A DNA stretch of 64,000 nucleotides from Chitinophagaceae bacterium (GTDB lineage Bacteria > Bacteroidota > Bacteroidia > Chitinophagales > Chitinophagaceae), in contig JANINS010000004.1 in NCBI GenBank assembly GCA_024508725.1, forward strand, positions 762,163-826,162, read 5' to 3'. Shown here one piece after another: positions 43,700 through 52,411 of this stretch. The stretch's first letter is position 1, and each line of letters starts with the position of its first letter. The position numbers and the translations under genes were made by a program. The notes below the pieces were generated by a model that was given only the letters and a program-made list of their open reading frames with translations, did no database searches and had not been told where the DNA came from.

Positions 43700-44956
43700 A
43701 TGACTAGTGACCGTATCCATGAAAAGCTATCCATCCTGGCAGATGCTGCCAAGTACGACGTGTCGTGTGCATCCAGCGGAAGTAAAAGAGAAAATCATAA
43801 TAAAGGATTGGGTAATGCATCGAACGGAATATGCCATGCCTACACAGAAGACGGCCGATGTGTTTCACTGCTTAAGATTTTACTAACCAATCATTGCATC
43901 TTCGACTGTGCATATTGTGTTAGCCGTAAAAGCAACGACATCAAACGTGCAGCCTTTACCGTGCAGGAAGTAGTAGACCTCACCATTAACTTTTATCGCA
44001 GAAATTATATCGAAGGTTTATTTATCAGCTCAGGCATTTTCAAAAATGCGGATTATACAATGGAGCGATTGGTGCTGATCGCTAAAAAACTTAGAACGGA
44101 GCACAAATTCAATGGATACATACACCTGAAAGCCATTCCTGGAGCAAGCGAAGAATTACTGAAAGAAGCTGGAATGTATGCTGATCGACTGAGTGTAAAC
44201 ATCGAAATGCCTACAAAAGAAAGCCTGAAGCTATTAGCGCCTGATAAGAAACAGGACGATGTGATCCATCCGATGAAGTACCTGAAATCTGCGATCATTC
44301 AGCACAAAGAAGAGAAGAAGCAGTTTCGGAAGGCTCCTTTATTTGCTCCGGCTGGTCAAAGTACACAAATGGTGATCGGTGCTACACCTGAATCTGATCT
44401 GCAGATACTCCTGATGTCGCACTTCTTTTACCAGAAAATGAATTTAAAAAGAGTGTATTACTCAGGCTATGTTCCCATCAGTACAGATAATCGTTTGCCA
44501 TCGATCGGAACACCTGTTCCAATGGTTAGAGAGAATCGTTTGTACCAGGCTGACTGGTTGTTGCGTTTTTACGGCTTTACCGTTGATGAGATCGTAGCAC
44601 CGGATTATCCTCAATTAGATATGGATATCGATCCAAAACTAAGCTGGGCTTTGCGAAACATGGACATCTTCCCGGTAGACATCAACAAAGCCGACCTTCA
44701 ACTCATCAAACGTATCCCCGGAATAGGAGTACAGTCGGCAAACAAGATCGTAGCTGCAAGAAGATATCAAAACCTCACCTGGGATAATCTTAAAAAGATC
44801 GGCATCAGCCTAACGAAAGCCAGGTATTTTATCATTTGCAATAGTCGTGATTACGAAAGGAGAGACCTGCAACCGCTCCAGGTAAAACAACAAATATTAT
44901 CACTTGGTAAAAGCAAATATCAACCAAACTTCTCACCACAAATAAGGCTGTTCTGA
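43700..44956 (+). CDS. Putative DNA modification/repair radical SAM protein (TIGR03916 type)
   Basis: The 418-residue radical SAM enzyme binds an iron-sulfur cluster through C66-x3-C70-x2-C73 in NHCIFDCAYCVSRKSNDIKR. TIM-barrel landmarks such as GLFISSGIFKNADYT follow. A helix-hairpin-helix DNA-binding segment lies near residues 335-375 (LQLIKRIPGIGVQSANKIVAARRY). This layout fits the putative DNA modification/repair radical SAM family, usually paired with a TIGR03915 protein, as here. The stop and the next start overlap by one base (TGATG). Chemistry on DNA is likely but unknown. Confidence 0.88.
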   Translation: MTSDRIHEKLSILADAAKYDVSCASSGSKRENHNKGLGNASNGICHAYTEDGRCVSLLKILLTNHCIFDCAYCVSRKSNDIKRAAFTVQEVVDLTINFYRRNYIEGLFISSGIFKNADYTMERLVLIAKKLRTEHKFNGYIHLKAIPGASEELLKEAGMYADRLSVNIEMPTKESLKLLAPDKKQDDVIHPMKYLKSAIIQHKEEKKQFRKAPLFAPAGQSTQMVIGATPESDLQILLMSHFFYQKMNLKRVYYSGYVPISTDNRLPSIGTPVPMVRENRLYQADWLLRFYGFTVDEIVAPDYPQLDMDIDPKLSWALRNMDIFPVDINKADLQLIKRIPGIGVQSANKIVAARRYQNLTWDNLKKIGISLTKARYFIICNSRDYERRDLQPLQVKQQILSLGKSKYQPNFSPQIRLF

Positions 44957-45726
44957 TGACCTCAATTACATACGATGGCACTTTCGATGGATTTCTCACT
45001 GCAGTATTCGAAGCGTACGAATACAAATTAAAAGATGCTATCATCACAACAAAACAACGTTACCAGCCCACGGTATTTGCTTTAAAACATGAAGTGATCA
45101 CCAACGAAGCCAAAGCTGAGAGGGTTTGGAAAGGATTAAAGCAGAAGATATCGGCGAAAGCAACCTCAGAAATATACCATTGTTTTTTAGCCGATGTTGC
45201 AGTAGAGAATACACTGTACAGCTACATACAGTACGCTTTCAGTGCTTCAAAAACGATTGAATGGGATTACACCAATATTCATGTGGTGCAAGTAAGAGAA
45301 TGGGCTCATAAGGTGCATCGTGAAAGGCATAGGATGGCGGCATTTATTCGTTTTCAGTTAACAAAAGATCAGTTGTATTATGCAGTGATCCAACCAGATT
45401 TTAATGTGCTTCCTTTGCTGGAAAATCATTTTAAACGTCGTTATGCCGATCAAAAGTGGCTGATCTATGATGTTTTTCGTAGATACGGTATCTATTACGA
45501 CTTAAAAGAAGTGTCAGTCGTTGAAATGACATTTAGTGATGACTCTAATAATGGAAAAGATATTTCTGGTGTGTATGATGAGGATGAAGGTCTGTACCAA
45601 AGCCTTTGGCAGAATTACTTTAAAAGTGTGAACATACAGGCTCGTAAAAATACAAAGCTTCACATTCAACATATGCCAAAGCGTTACTGGAAACACTTAA
45701 CAGAAAAAAAGCCACTGATCCGTTGA
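44956..45726 (+). CDS. TIGR03915-family putative DNA repair protein
   Basis: The 256-residue protein starts ITYDGTFDGFLTAVFEAYEYKL, the typical opening of TIGR03915. HKVHRERHRMAAFIRF and DQLYYAVIQPDFNVLPLLENHFKRRYADQKWLIYD follow. The end matches the usual HIQHMPKRYWKHLTEK. In many bacteria this domain is fused to, or followed by, a UdgX-like uracil-DNA glycosylase; here no glycosylase domain is present in the protein or next to it. Translationally coupled to the radical SAM gene. A strong terminator follows. Confidence 0.88.
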   Translation: MTSITYDGTFDGFLTAVFEAYEYKLKDAIITTKQRYQPTVFALKHEVITNEAKAERVWKGLKQKISAKATSEIYHCFLADVAVENTLYSYIQYAFSASKTIEWDYTNIHVVQVREWAHKVHRERHRMAAFIRFQLTKDQLYYAVIQPDFNVLPLLENHFKRRYADQKWLIYDVFRRYGIYYDLKEVSVVEMTFSDDSNNGKDISGVYDEDEGLYQSLWQNYFKSVNIQARKNTKLHIQHMPKRYWKHLTEKKPLIR

Positions 45727-45741
45727 ACCAGTGGCTTTTTT
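45710..45741 (+). terminator. Terminator after the DNA-repair pair
   Basis: AGCCACTG and CAGTGGCT form a perfect 8-bp stem around an 11-nt loop and are followed by six T. The stem is preceded by seven A, so it may also serve the minus-strand small-protein genes. Confidence 0.88.
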
Positions 45742-45755
45742 GTATAGTTCTCAAC

Positions 45756-46010
45756 TTATTTTCCTTCAGGAAAAGAAAGACTTCCGTCACTTTGTGCTTC
45801 ATCAGCATCCTTCTGAAGATTGTGTTGGTTAGTCGTGATCCTATCCATATCGTTATCCGCACTTGAAGTTAATCCTTCAGTTTGTGGATGACTGGTTTTT
45901 CGTTCAGATGGTGACGAAGGACCTAACTGGCTGGCCTTGTCACTATCTGTTCTTCTGAACTGGTTATTGTTATTGATATCCTTATCCGTTTGAAATCTGT
46001 CGTTTGCCAT
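45756..46010 (-). CDS. Tiny hydrophilic protein, intrinsically disordered (84 aa)
   Basis: The 84-residue protein is nearly free of hydrophobic residues and rich in aspartate, asparagine, glutamine, serine and threonine. Examples are FQTDKDINNNNQF and NDMDRITTNQHNLQKDADE. No signal peptide, helix span or known domain is visible. Composition resembles hydrophilins and stress-induced disordered proteins. It is the last of three such genes on the minus strand, separated by 10 and 47 bp. All three have AT-rich leaders before the ATG. Function unknown; protective or condensing roles under water stress are only an analogy. Confidence 0.65.
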   Translation of the reverse strand: MANDRFQTDKDINNNNQFRRTDSDKASQLGPSSPSERKTSHPQTEGLTSSADNDMDRITTNQHNLQKDADEAQSDGSLSFPEGK

Positions 46011-46020
46011 ACATAATTGT

Positions 46021-46302
46021 TTAATGATTCATGCCTTTTGCTTTATTACCTCTGCTGTGTGTTTGACTTTCGCTGGTGGGCTCATCCAAACCGCCTTCAC
46101 CCGGCACATCTTCTCTCTGGTTCGTGGTACGTTTCGCTGCCGCCTGTGTTTGAAGATCATCGTCAACAGGAGAGGGAACCTTTCTATTTGCAGGATCACC
46201 AATTCCTGTAGCCGGGCCACCCTGGCTGGCTAATGTTCTTTGCTGATCTGTATTACTATCTGATTTTATTCCTCCCGGGTCTGATCTGTGTTGTAATGCC
46301 AT
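46021..46302 (-). CDS. Tiny hydrophilic protein, intrinsically disordered (93 aa)
   Basis: The 93-residue protein is rich in glycine, proline, aspartate, threonine and glutamine, with no hydrophobic cluster. It is the middle gene of the trio and is not an obvious duplicate of the others. Recognisable pieces are HRSDPGGIKSDSNTDQQR, a glycine-rich stretch, and VPGEGGLDEPTSES. The pattern DPGGIKSD...TDQQRT recalls short stress-related proteins annotated only as hypothetical. The plus-strand ORFs over the same bases lack any coding character. Confidence 0.62.
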   Translation of the reverse strand: MALQHRSDPGGIKSDSNTDQQRTLASQGGPATGIGDPANRKVPSPVDDDLQTQAAAKRTTNQREDVPGEGGLDEPTSESQTHSRGNKAKGMNH

Positions 46303-46349
46303 ATTAATTAATTTAAATGATACAATAACTGCTCTAATAATAGAGGCAA

Positions 46350-46748
46350 TTACCTGTTTTTCTGGTCTTTAGGAAGATTTTTTGAACTTCTTTCTCTGTT
46401 TTCGCCAGAAATTGATTTACTAGCTTGGCCTGCAGAATCTCCTTTAACATCATGACCTTTCATTCTACCGACAGCATCTTCCGAACCGGTTTGTCCTGAC
46501 AAGCTAACGCTACGGTTCTGATCTGTAGACTTTGCATCACCGCTGGCTGAATAATTTTGGCCGGAACCATCGGTACCCATACCAATCGTACTTGGCGACA
46601 TTAACGAATCCAAAGTGCTGGAAGATCCATGATGCTGACCTTTTTGTGAACCAGCTTGGTTCAGATCAGTATTCCTGAGATCCCTGAGATTATCAGAATT
46701 GTTTGGGTTTAGATTTTGGTTATGGTTGTCATTTTTTTGATCTCGCAT
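46350..46748 (-). CDS. Small hydrophilic protein, intrinsically disordered (132 aa)
   Basis: The 132-residue protein opens with an asparagine/aspartate-rich stretch (NDNHNQNLNPNNSDNLRD) and continues with serine, glycine and aspartate. It ends in a basic tail (ENRERSSKNLPKDQKNR). A short less-polar patch (STLDSLMSPSTIGMGTDG) is the only deviation. First gene of the trio; it starts with ATG preceded by an A/T-rich leader. No family is recognised. Confidence 0.65.
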   Translation of the reverse strand: MRDQKNDNHNQNLNPNNSDNLRDLRNTDLNQAGSQKGQHHGSSSTLDSLMSPSTIGMGTDGSGQNYSASGDAKSTDQNRSVSLSGQTGSEDAVGRMKGHDVKGDSAGQASKSISGENRERSSKNLPKDQKNR

Positions 46749-47005
46749 AACAAACGTTTTAATTAATAATAATCATTGTTTGCTGTTTTTGTGCCACCAA
46801 GTGTTAACGAACTTAATGCATTGATTAAGATACATCTCGAAACAGCTGGTTGATTAAGAGCTATTTAGATGATTGTAAAGACTTCTACATTTGGCACGTT
46901 GTTATCTTATAATTTGCTGTTATGTATCATTGCAAACAGCGTATGTTTTTCGGCTCTCGCTGTGCAGCATTGAACATAATGGCATTATAACGAAAGCAAT
47001 TCCAT
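46749..47005. other. Spacer before the cassette, with one hairpin
   Basis: No gene is found. GCTGTT and AACAGC at 46916-46940 form a 6-bp stem followed by TATGTTTTT, a weak terminator shape on the + strand. A 29-bp arm at 46973-47001 is partly complementary to 47574-47602 and extends the cassette inverted repeat outward. Confidence 0.4.
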
Positions 47006-47035
47006 TGTGTGCAGATGTTGCGATTTTTTTCGAGA
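47006..47035 (+). repeat. 30-bp perfect inverted repeat, left arm
   Basis: Starts TGTGTGCAGATGTTGCGAT and ends seven T then CGAGA. It is the exact reverse complement of 47514-47543. The arms bound a 538-bp unit containing one gene. Confidence 0.9.
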
Positions 47036-47117
47036 CCGCTGTTTAAAAAAAGAAAAAAGAAGGGCGAAGCAGATTTCGTGGAGAAATCTTTGGTGCATAA
47101 CATGAGAAATTACTACT

Positions 47118-47441
47118 TCACTGTTTTCCACTCTGTTCTAACCATAATTTTAGCACTGCTACTACTAGCACTAATATGCCTACGATAGCTGCAATTACTT
47201 GCCATAAGTATTTTTTCTTTTCCCAGTTTGTTGGAGGCTTGTACTTGTACCTAACCACAGGCTTATTCTTATTCCTTAAATGATGTTTGCCAGCAGGTGT
47301 TATACCATAGCACCTTAGTTGCGTTTCTTTGATATAGCCTTTATATTGTAATGAAGCAATATCGTCATCACGACCTAAGATTCTCACAGGTCGATCTTGT
47401 TCATTAAGGTATTCCAGAAGTTCTAAAGCAGTTTCGGTCAT
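47118..47441 (-). CDS. Winged-helix-like protein with C-terminal membrane helix
   Basis: The 107-residue protein has an N-terminal helical segment TALELLEYLNEQ. A short winged-helix-like pattern follows (LQYKGYIKETQLRCYGITPAGKHHL, the last part resembling the recognition-helix/wing boundary of small bacterial regulators). A basic linker leads to a single membrane helix (LWQVIAAIVGILVLVVAVLKLWL). No catalytic motif is visible. It is the only gene in a 538-bp unit bounded by 30-bp inverted repeats, with no transposase or integrase nearby. It may be a passenger gene of a mobile cassette. Family not recognised. Confidence 0.65.
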   Translation of the reverse strand: MTETALELLEYLNEQDRPVRILGRDDDIASLQYKGYIKETQLRCYGITPAGKHHLRNKNKPVVRYKYKPPTNWEKKKYLWQVIAAIVGILVLVVAVLKLWLEQSGKQ

Positions 47442-47513
47442 AATATTCGCACTAAGCTAATACTCGCTACGATAAAAAATAAGTGGCGTGGGCATTTTTC
47501 TTTTTACTGTATT

Positions 47514-47543
47514 TCTCGAAAAAAATCGCAACATCTGCACACA
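47514..47543 (-). repeat. 30-bp perfect inverted repeat, right arm
   Basis: Exact reverse complement of 47006-47035. Outside it, CGGCTGATAAGCCG (47549-47562) forms a hairpin absent from the left side. Then a 29-bp arm (47574-47602) pairs imperfectly with 46973-47001. Confidence 0.9.
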
Positions 47544-47642
47544 CAAATCGGCTGATAAGCCGTAATAAATGCTAATTGCTTTCTTATAATTTATATTATG
47601 TTAAATAAAACAATATCTTTGATTTATCCAATTTCTATGATT

Positions 47643-47673
47643 AAAAAACAAAGCCCTTCATTTCTGAAGGGCT
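47643..47673 (-). terminator. Terminator of the gyrA operon
   Basis: On the minus strand AGCCCTTC-AGAAAT-GAAGGGCT is followed by TTGTTTTTTAA. It ends the gyrA-TPR transcript. Confidence 0.88.
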
Positions 47674-47695
47674 ATTCTATCGTTTCAAACTTAGT

Positions 47696-49090
47696 TTAAT
47701 TGAACTTGCCGTGTAATGCATCGTACTTTTTGTATAGTGCGTCATACTTATCGTATTCGGCTGCATTACCTTTTGATTTATCTCTTTTCCAGCCATAGAA
47801 ATTAGCAAGATAATCAACTGTTTTACCAGCAACCTGCTTTTCCATTCTTTCCAGGTTGGATTTTGCTGATAGTACTTTATAAGTTATCTCCAACCATTGA
47901 ATTCCTTTCTCGGCATATCCGTGCTGCTTTTTCTCAACCGCTACATTAGCTGCTTTCACTGCATCTATATCTTTTTTTGCTTTTGCATCAGCGGCTGCTT
48001 TCTTTTTTGGATCCTTCTCAACAGGCTTATTTTTGTTGATCTCACCAATCTTCCTGATGTTTCCTTCGTACTCTTCATCTAAAGCCACCCAGTCATTATA
48101 ATTTAGCAGACCTACATTATAAGCTGCGAGACCATTGTTATTATCCTTGCCATATGCTTTTACAAAAGCCTCTTCCGCCTTTTTACGATACATATCCAGT
48201 TGAGCAGAATCTAATTTTTCTCTTTCTTCTTCTTTTATATTATAGAACATCGCTCCGTAAGCCATATATTGGCTAACAGTGAGAGTTCCGGCAGCATCTG
48301 CTTTGTCATAAGCTGCAGCTTTTTCTGCCAGGCTCATATATTTTTCGGTGTACTCAGACTCATAATCAGCCCATTTATCACGATCACCCGGATAAAGATC
48401 ATTGGCTACACCAATATACTTGTCAAAGTTTGCCTGGTCTTTCTTATTCATGTAGTAATACACCAGGAATTCGTAAATATCTTTCAGATCTCCTGCTCCT
48501 GCCGCATTTGTGATCTTAAAGTCAGCAAGACGAGTGTAAAATTTTGCCGCATCATCATTTTTCTTAGCATTTTGGGCAGCAAATCCACTAAAAAGCACCG
48601 TGGTAGTATCAATTGGTTGTTTATTACCTCTCCAATCGAATTTCGAGATCAGGTCACCGATCTCTGAAGCACGACTAAAATATTTATATGCTGAATCCCA
48701 GGATTTTGTATCGAAACTGGCAATTCCATGTTTAAGATTGTTCCTGTAAAGAAAGTCGATGATCGCCTTGCCTGGAATTGAAGACTCATTCATTGTTTTA
48801 AATGAAGGCTCGATCTGCACATATTTATTGAATGACTGGTAAGCCACTTCCAATGCATTTGGATATTGAGGTCTTAATGTCTCTTCATCATACAAAGCAC
48901 CATAAACGGTAGAGTGCCAATACACTACTTCAGGTTTTGACTGGAACTTGGGATCAGCCATTAACCTGTCAACTTCAGTTTTTGCTTCTGCGTATCTTTT
49001 AAGCAAATAAGCAGAACTTACCTTCTTCGTATCCTGGGCATTCACACTTACTGCAGCAATCATCAGAGCTCCTAAAAGTATTCTTTTCAT
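47696..49090 (-). CDS. Exported TPR-like protein
   Basis: The 464-residue protein has a signal peptide (LLGALMIAAVSVNAQ). Repeated helical pairs resemble tetratricopeptide units: AYQSFNKYVQIEPSF, DSAYKYFSRASEIGDLI, DDAAKFYTRLADF and AEEAFVKAYGKDNNNGLAAYNVGLL. A lysine/alanine-rich helix lies near 340-380. It should reside in the periplasm and act as a scaffold. It starts 1 bp after the gyrA stop, so the two are transcribed together, although no functional link to gyrase is known. Confidence 0.8.
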   Translation of the reverse strand: MKRILLGALMIAAVSVNAQDTKKVSSAYLLKRYAEAKTEVDRLMADPKFQSKPEVVYWHSTVYGALYDEETLRPQYPNALEVAYQSFNKYVQIEPSFKTMNESSIPGKAIIDFLYRNNLKHGIASFDTKSWDSAYKYFSRASEIGDLISKFDWRGNKQPIDTTTVLFSGFAAQNAKKNDDAAKFYTRLADFKITNAAGAGDLKDIYEFLVYYYMNKKDQANFDKYIGVANDLYPGDRDKWADYESEYTEKYMSLAEKAAAYDKADAAGTLTVSQYMAYGAMFYNIKEEEREKLDSAQLDMYRKKAEEAFVKAYGKDNNNGLAAYNVGLLNYNDWVALDEEYEGNIRKIGEINKNKPVEKDPKKKAAADAKAKKDIDAVKAANVAVEKKQHGYAEKGIQWLEITYKVLSAKSNLERMEKQVAGKTVDYLANFYGWKRDKSKGNAAEYDKYDALYKKYDALHGKFN

Positions 49091-49091
49091 A

Positions 49092-51788
49092 CTACTGATT
49101 TTCAGATGTTTCTGAATTGTTATTGTTATTTTGATCTAAATTGTCCAAATTGTCTGATTCTGTTGCTGAATCAGTTAAATTTATTTCTGAAGAATCCTCA
49201 TCAACTCCTTCAACTAATTGTTCTACAACTTCTTCAGCCTCTTGTTCATCAATTCTTGAAATAGCTGCGATCTCATCGTCGCTATCAATTCTTATCAGCT
49301 TTACTCCCTGAGTTGCTCTTCCAGCTTCACGAATCTCAGAGATCGGAGTTCGAAGTGTAATACCAGATTTGCAAGTAATGATCAGATCATCCTTCTCTTT
49401 AGGATCCAGGATTCCAACGAGCTTACCTGTTTTTTCTGTAACATTTATGGTCTTCACGCCTTTACCACCTCTATTCGTAATTCTGTATTCCTCAACAGCG
49501 GTACGTTTTCCAAAACCTTTCTCCGAGATCACAAGAACGGTAGCATTTTCATCTTTTCTATTGACGCAGATCATACCGATCACTTCGTCATGCTCATCAT
49601 CAACCTCAATTCCGGTTACACCAATTGCTCCTCTTCCTGTTGGACGAACCTTTTCTTCAGGGAAACGGATCGCTCTACCCGATTTTACAGCTAGCATGAT
49701 CTCATTGCTTCCATCGGTCATCTTAGCTTCGATCAGTTGATCACCTTCCACGATCGTGATCGCATTTACGCCATTAGCTCTAGGACGGCTGAAATCTTCC
49801 AGTAAAGTTTTCTTTATTATTCCTTTCCTGGTGCAGAGAACGATATAATGATTTGTTACAAAATCTTTATCTGCCAGGTTCTTTACATCAATGATCGCTC
49901 TTACTTTATCATCCGGAGGGATCTGTATCAGGTTCTGGATCGCTCTACCTTTGCTCTGCTTCTCGCCTTCCGGGATTTCATATACTTTCAACCAATAACA
50001 GCGGCCTTTTTCAGTAAAGAACATCATTGTATCGTGGGTAGATGCTACAAAAAGATGTTCTACATAATCCTCTTCCCTTGTTTTGCTGCCAATGGCACCT
50101 CTTCCACCTCTTTTTTGTTGGCGATATTCGGTTGCAGAAGTTCTTTTGATATAACCTAAATGTGAGATAGTTATCACAACATCTTCTTCTTCAATAAGAT
50201 CTTCAATTCTCATTTCATCAGCGAGATATTGAATTTCACTCTTACGGGCATCACCAAATTTGTCCTTGATCTCTCCCAGTTCTTTTTTGATCAGATCATA
50301 TCTCAGGTCTTCACTGGCTAATAATTCTTTTAATCCACGGATAGTGTTGATGAGGTCGTTGAATTCATTAACGATCTTATCCCTTTCCATTCCAGTTAAA
50401 CGCTGCAAGCGAAGTTCAAGGATAGCTTTGGCTTGTTCTTCTGATAATCCCTCTTCCTGTTTGTACAGATCGTCAGTAAGATCAGCGAATATCTGTGGAT
50501 TGAGGTACCACTTTTCAGTTTTTGATTTTTCGATCAAAGCTGATTTCGCTTCATCCGGAGTTCTGCTACCTCTAATGAGAGCAATCACTTCGTCTAAATG
50601 ATCCAAAGCTTTGAGATAACCTTCTAAGATGTGAGCTCTTTCCTCGGCCTTTCTAAGTTCGAACTTAGAACGACGGATCACCACCTCCATTCTGAACTCG
50701 ATGAACTCAGAAATAAGATCCTTCAGGTTCAGAATCTTAGGACGACCCTTACTCAGTGCTACGTTATTTATACCGAAACTTGTCTGTAACTCAGTGTATT
50801 TGTAGAGTTGATTAATAATAACCTGGGCAACAGCATCACGTTTCAGGTCAAGAACAATACGGGTTCCTTCCCTTTTATTACTTTCGTTATTAACATGTGC
50901 TATACCTTCAATAGCTTTCTCGTTCACTAACTGACCAATTCTATCGGTCAATGTATCACGATTCACCTGGTAAGGCACTTCCGTGATGATGATCTGCTCT
51001 CTGCCACTAGGTTTTGTTTCAACATGGCATTTACCACGAACCACTACTCTACCACGACCGGTGAGCATGGCTTGCTTCACTCCTTCCATACCATAGATCA
51101 CTCCACCTGTAGGAAAATCCGGCGCTTTTACATGAGACATCAACTCTTCTATGGTGATCTCTTTATTATCGATATAAGCCACACATCCATCAATCACCTC
51201 AGACAGATTGTGAGGCATCATGTTCGTAGCCATACCTACGGCAATCCCGCTACTTCCGTTCACGAGGAGTTGGGGAATTCTTGTAGGAAGTACTGTCGGC
51301 TCCTCAAGAGAGTCATCAAAGTTGAGTTGGAAATCAACCGTGTCTTTTTCGATATCCTCCAGCATACTTTCTGCAAAACGTTGCAGCCTTGCTTCGGTAT
51401 AACGCATTGCCGCTGGAGAATCGCCATCAGGGTTACCAAAGTTACCTTGGCCGTCGATCATGGTGTATCGCATACTCCAGTCCTGCGCCATACGAACAAT
51501 GGCATCATATACTGAAGAATCGCCGTGAGGGTGATATTTACCAAGTACCTCACCCACAATACGGGCAGATTTTTTATAAGGTTTGTTATGTGCCATGCCA
51601 ATCTCGTTCATGGCATGCAGTATTCGTCTGTGAACTGGTTTCAATCCGTCACGAACATCCGGTAAGGCACGACCAACGATAACAGACATCGAATAATCGA
51701 TGTAAGCCGTCTTCATTTGCTCTTCAATATTTACCTGGATTATCCTGTCGTGATCACCTGTTTGCTGCGGCAATAAAGTATCTTCCAT
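49092..51788 (-). CDS. gyrA: DNA gyrase subunit A
   Basis: The 898-residue type II topoisomerase subunit breaks and rejoins DNA to add negative supercoils with GyrB. The breakage-reunion domain has [24 protein letters not shown] and the catalytic tyrosine in AMRYTEARL. The quinolone-pocket serine and aspartate are the wild-type residues. The C-terminal pinwheel begins with a GyrA box reading [10 protein letters not shown] and holds six blades. An acidic, asparagine-rich tail ends the protein, as in other Bacteroidota. It is followed 1 bp later by a TPR gene. Confidence 0.98.
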   Translation of the reverse strand: MEDTLLPQQTGDHDRIIQVNIEEQMKTAYIDYSMSVIVGRALPDVRDGLKPVHRRILHAMNEIGMAHNKPYKKSARIVGEVLGKYHPHGDSSVYDAIVRMAQDWSMRYTMIDGQGNFGNPDGDSPAAMRYTEARLQRFAESMLEDIEKDTVDFQLNFDDSLEEPTVLPTRIPQLLVNGSSGIAVGMATNMMPHNLSEVIDGCVAYIDNKEITIEELMSHVKAPDFPTGGVIYGMEGVKQAMLTGRGRVVVRGKCHVETKPSGREQIIITEVPYQVNRDTLTDRIGQLVNEKAIEGIAHVNNESNKREGTRIVLDLKRDAVAQVIINQLYKYTELQTSFGINNVALSKGRPKILNLKDLISEFIEFRMEVVIRRSKFELRKAEERAHILEGYLKALDHLDEVIALIRGSRTPDEAKSALIEKSKTEKWYLNPQIFADLTDDLYKQEEGLSEEQAKAILELRLQRLTGMERDKIVNEFNDLINTIRGLKELLASEDLRYDLIKKELGEIKDKFGDARKSEIQYLADEMRIEDLIEEEDVVITISHLGYIKRTSATEYRQQKRGGRGAIGSKTREEDYVEHLFVASTHDTMMFFTEKGRCYWLKVYEIPEGEKQSKGRAIQNLIQIPPDDKVRAIIDVKNLADKDFVTNHYIVLCTRKGIIKKTLLEDFSRPRANGVNAITIVEGDQLIEAKMTDGSNEIMLAVKSGRAIRFPEEKVRPTGRGAIGVTGIEVDDEHDEVIGMICVNRKDENATVLVISEKGFGKRTAVEEYRITNRGGKGVKTINVTEKTGKLVGILDPKEKDDLIITCKSGITLRTPISEIREAGRATQGVKLIRIDSDDEIAAISRIDEQEAEEVVEQLVEGVDEDSSEINLTDSATESDNLDNLDQNNNNNSETSENQ

Positions 51789-52054
51789 AATAGTTTTAAC
51801 CTTCTCTTTTCTTCGACAATTAGGACTTATAAAAAGCCTATGTTCTACAATGATTTACAAGGTGGACAAAGCTACTTTTTTCCCACCGGAAAGCAGCTTT
51901 TAAACCGCTAAATTTTTGGGGTATTTGTTCACAAAAAACTCAGGCATAGATTTCGCTTTTAGCAGCTCGAAAACTCAGGTAAAAAAAGCTTTAGACAACT
52001 GAGAATGGAAAAGATAAACAGACGAATTGTTAAGAAACAAGAAAAGGAAAAATT

Positions 52055-52387
52055 ATGAAAACCCCCATTCATCCACAAACAGAAAACTATAGCGGCGATG
52101 CTGAAAATTTACGTACTCAATATTTCAATAAGACTCTTCAAAAACCTATCGAAAGCACTGACTTAAAGAAGAATGTAATGCTCACCCCTTTTTTGCTTGC
52201 TATACCGGTGATCATCATTCTTTTTATTCTCATCTCAGGCAGTGCAAACGATACTTCTATCATTTCTACTGAACCAATTCAACATGAAATGGTAAATACA
52301 GAACGGTCAGAAAGGTTGAATGTTGCTGTTATGAAAGCCGATTCAAGTTTAAGTTTTAAGACCATTGCTTTGCCGGCAAAAAAGTAA
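52055..52387 (+). CDS. Single-span membrane protein (110 aa)
   Basis: The 110-residue protein has a polar N-terminal 40 residues, one membrane helix (MLTPFLLAIPVIIILFILISG) and a short polar tail ending ALPAKK. A good purine-rich ribosome site (AAGGAAAAA) precedes the ATG. The layout suggests a membrane anchor or regulator with the C-terminus outside. No family is recognised. It lies 24 bp before the saccharopine dehydrogenase gene and may share its transcript. The 266-bp gap upstream holds no other gene. Confidence 0.6.
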   Translation: MKTPIHPQTENYSGDAENLRTQYFNKTLQKPIESTDLKKNVMLTPFLLAIPVIIILFILISGSANDTSIISTEPIQHEMVNTERSERLNVAVMKADSSLSFKTIALPAKK

Positions 52388-52411
52388 AAGCCGATTCCCT
52401 ACCTTAGTTCG

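Noticed and set aside
46017-46233. Plus-strand ORFs over the middle hydrophilic gene
   Set aside because: They are frame shadows, start within the opposite gene and lack ribosome sites; the minus-strand frames form a coherent head-to-tail trio.
46973-47602. Integron attC sites around the 47-kb cassette
   Set aside because: The arms are simple long inverted repeats without the RYYYAAC and GTTRRRY boxes, and no integron integrase is seen.
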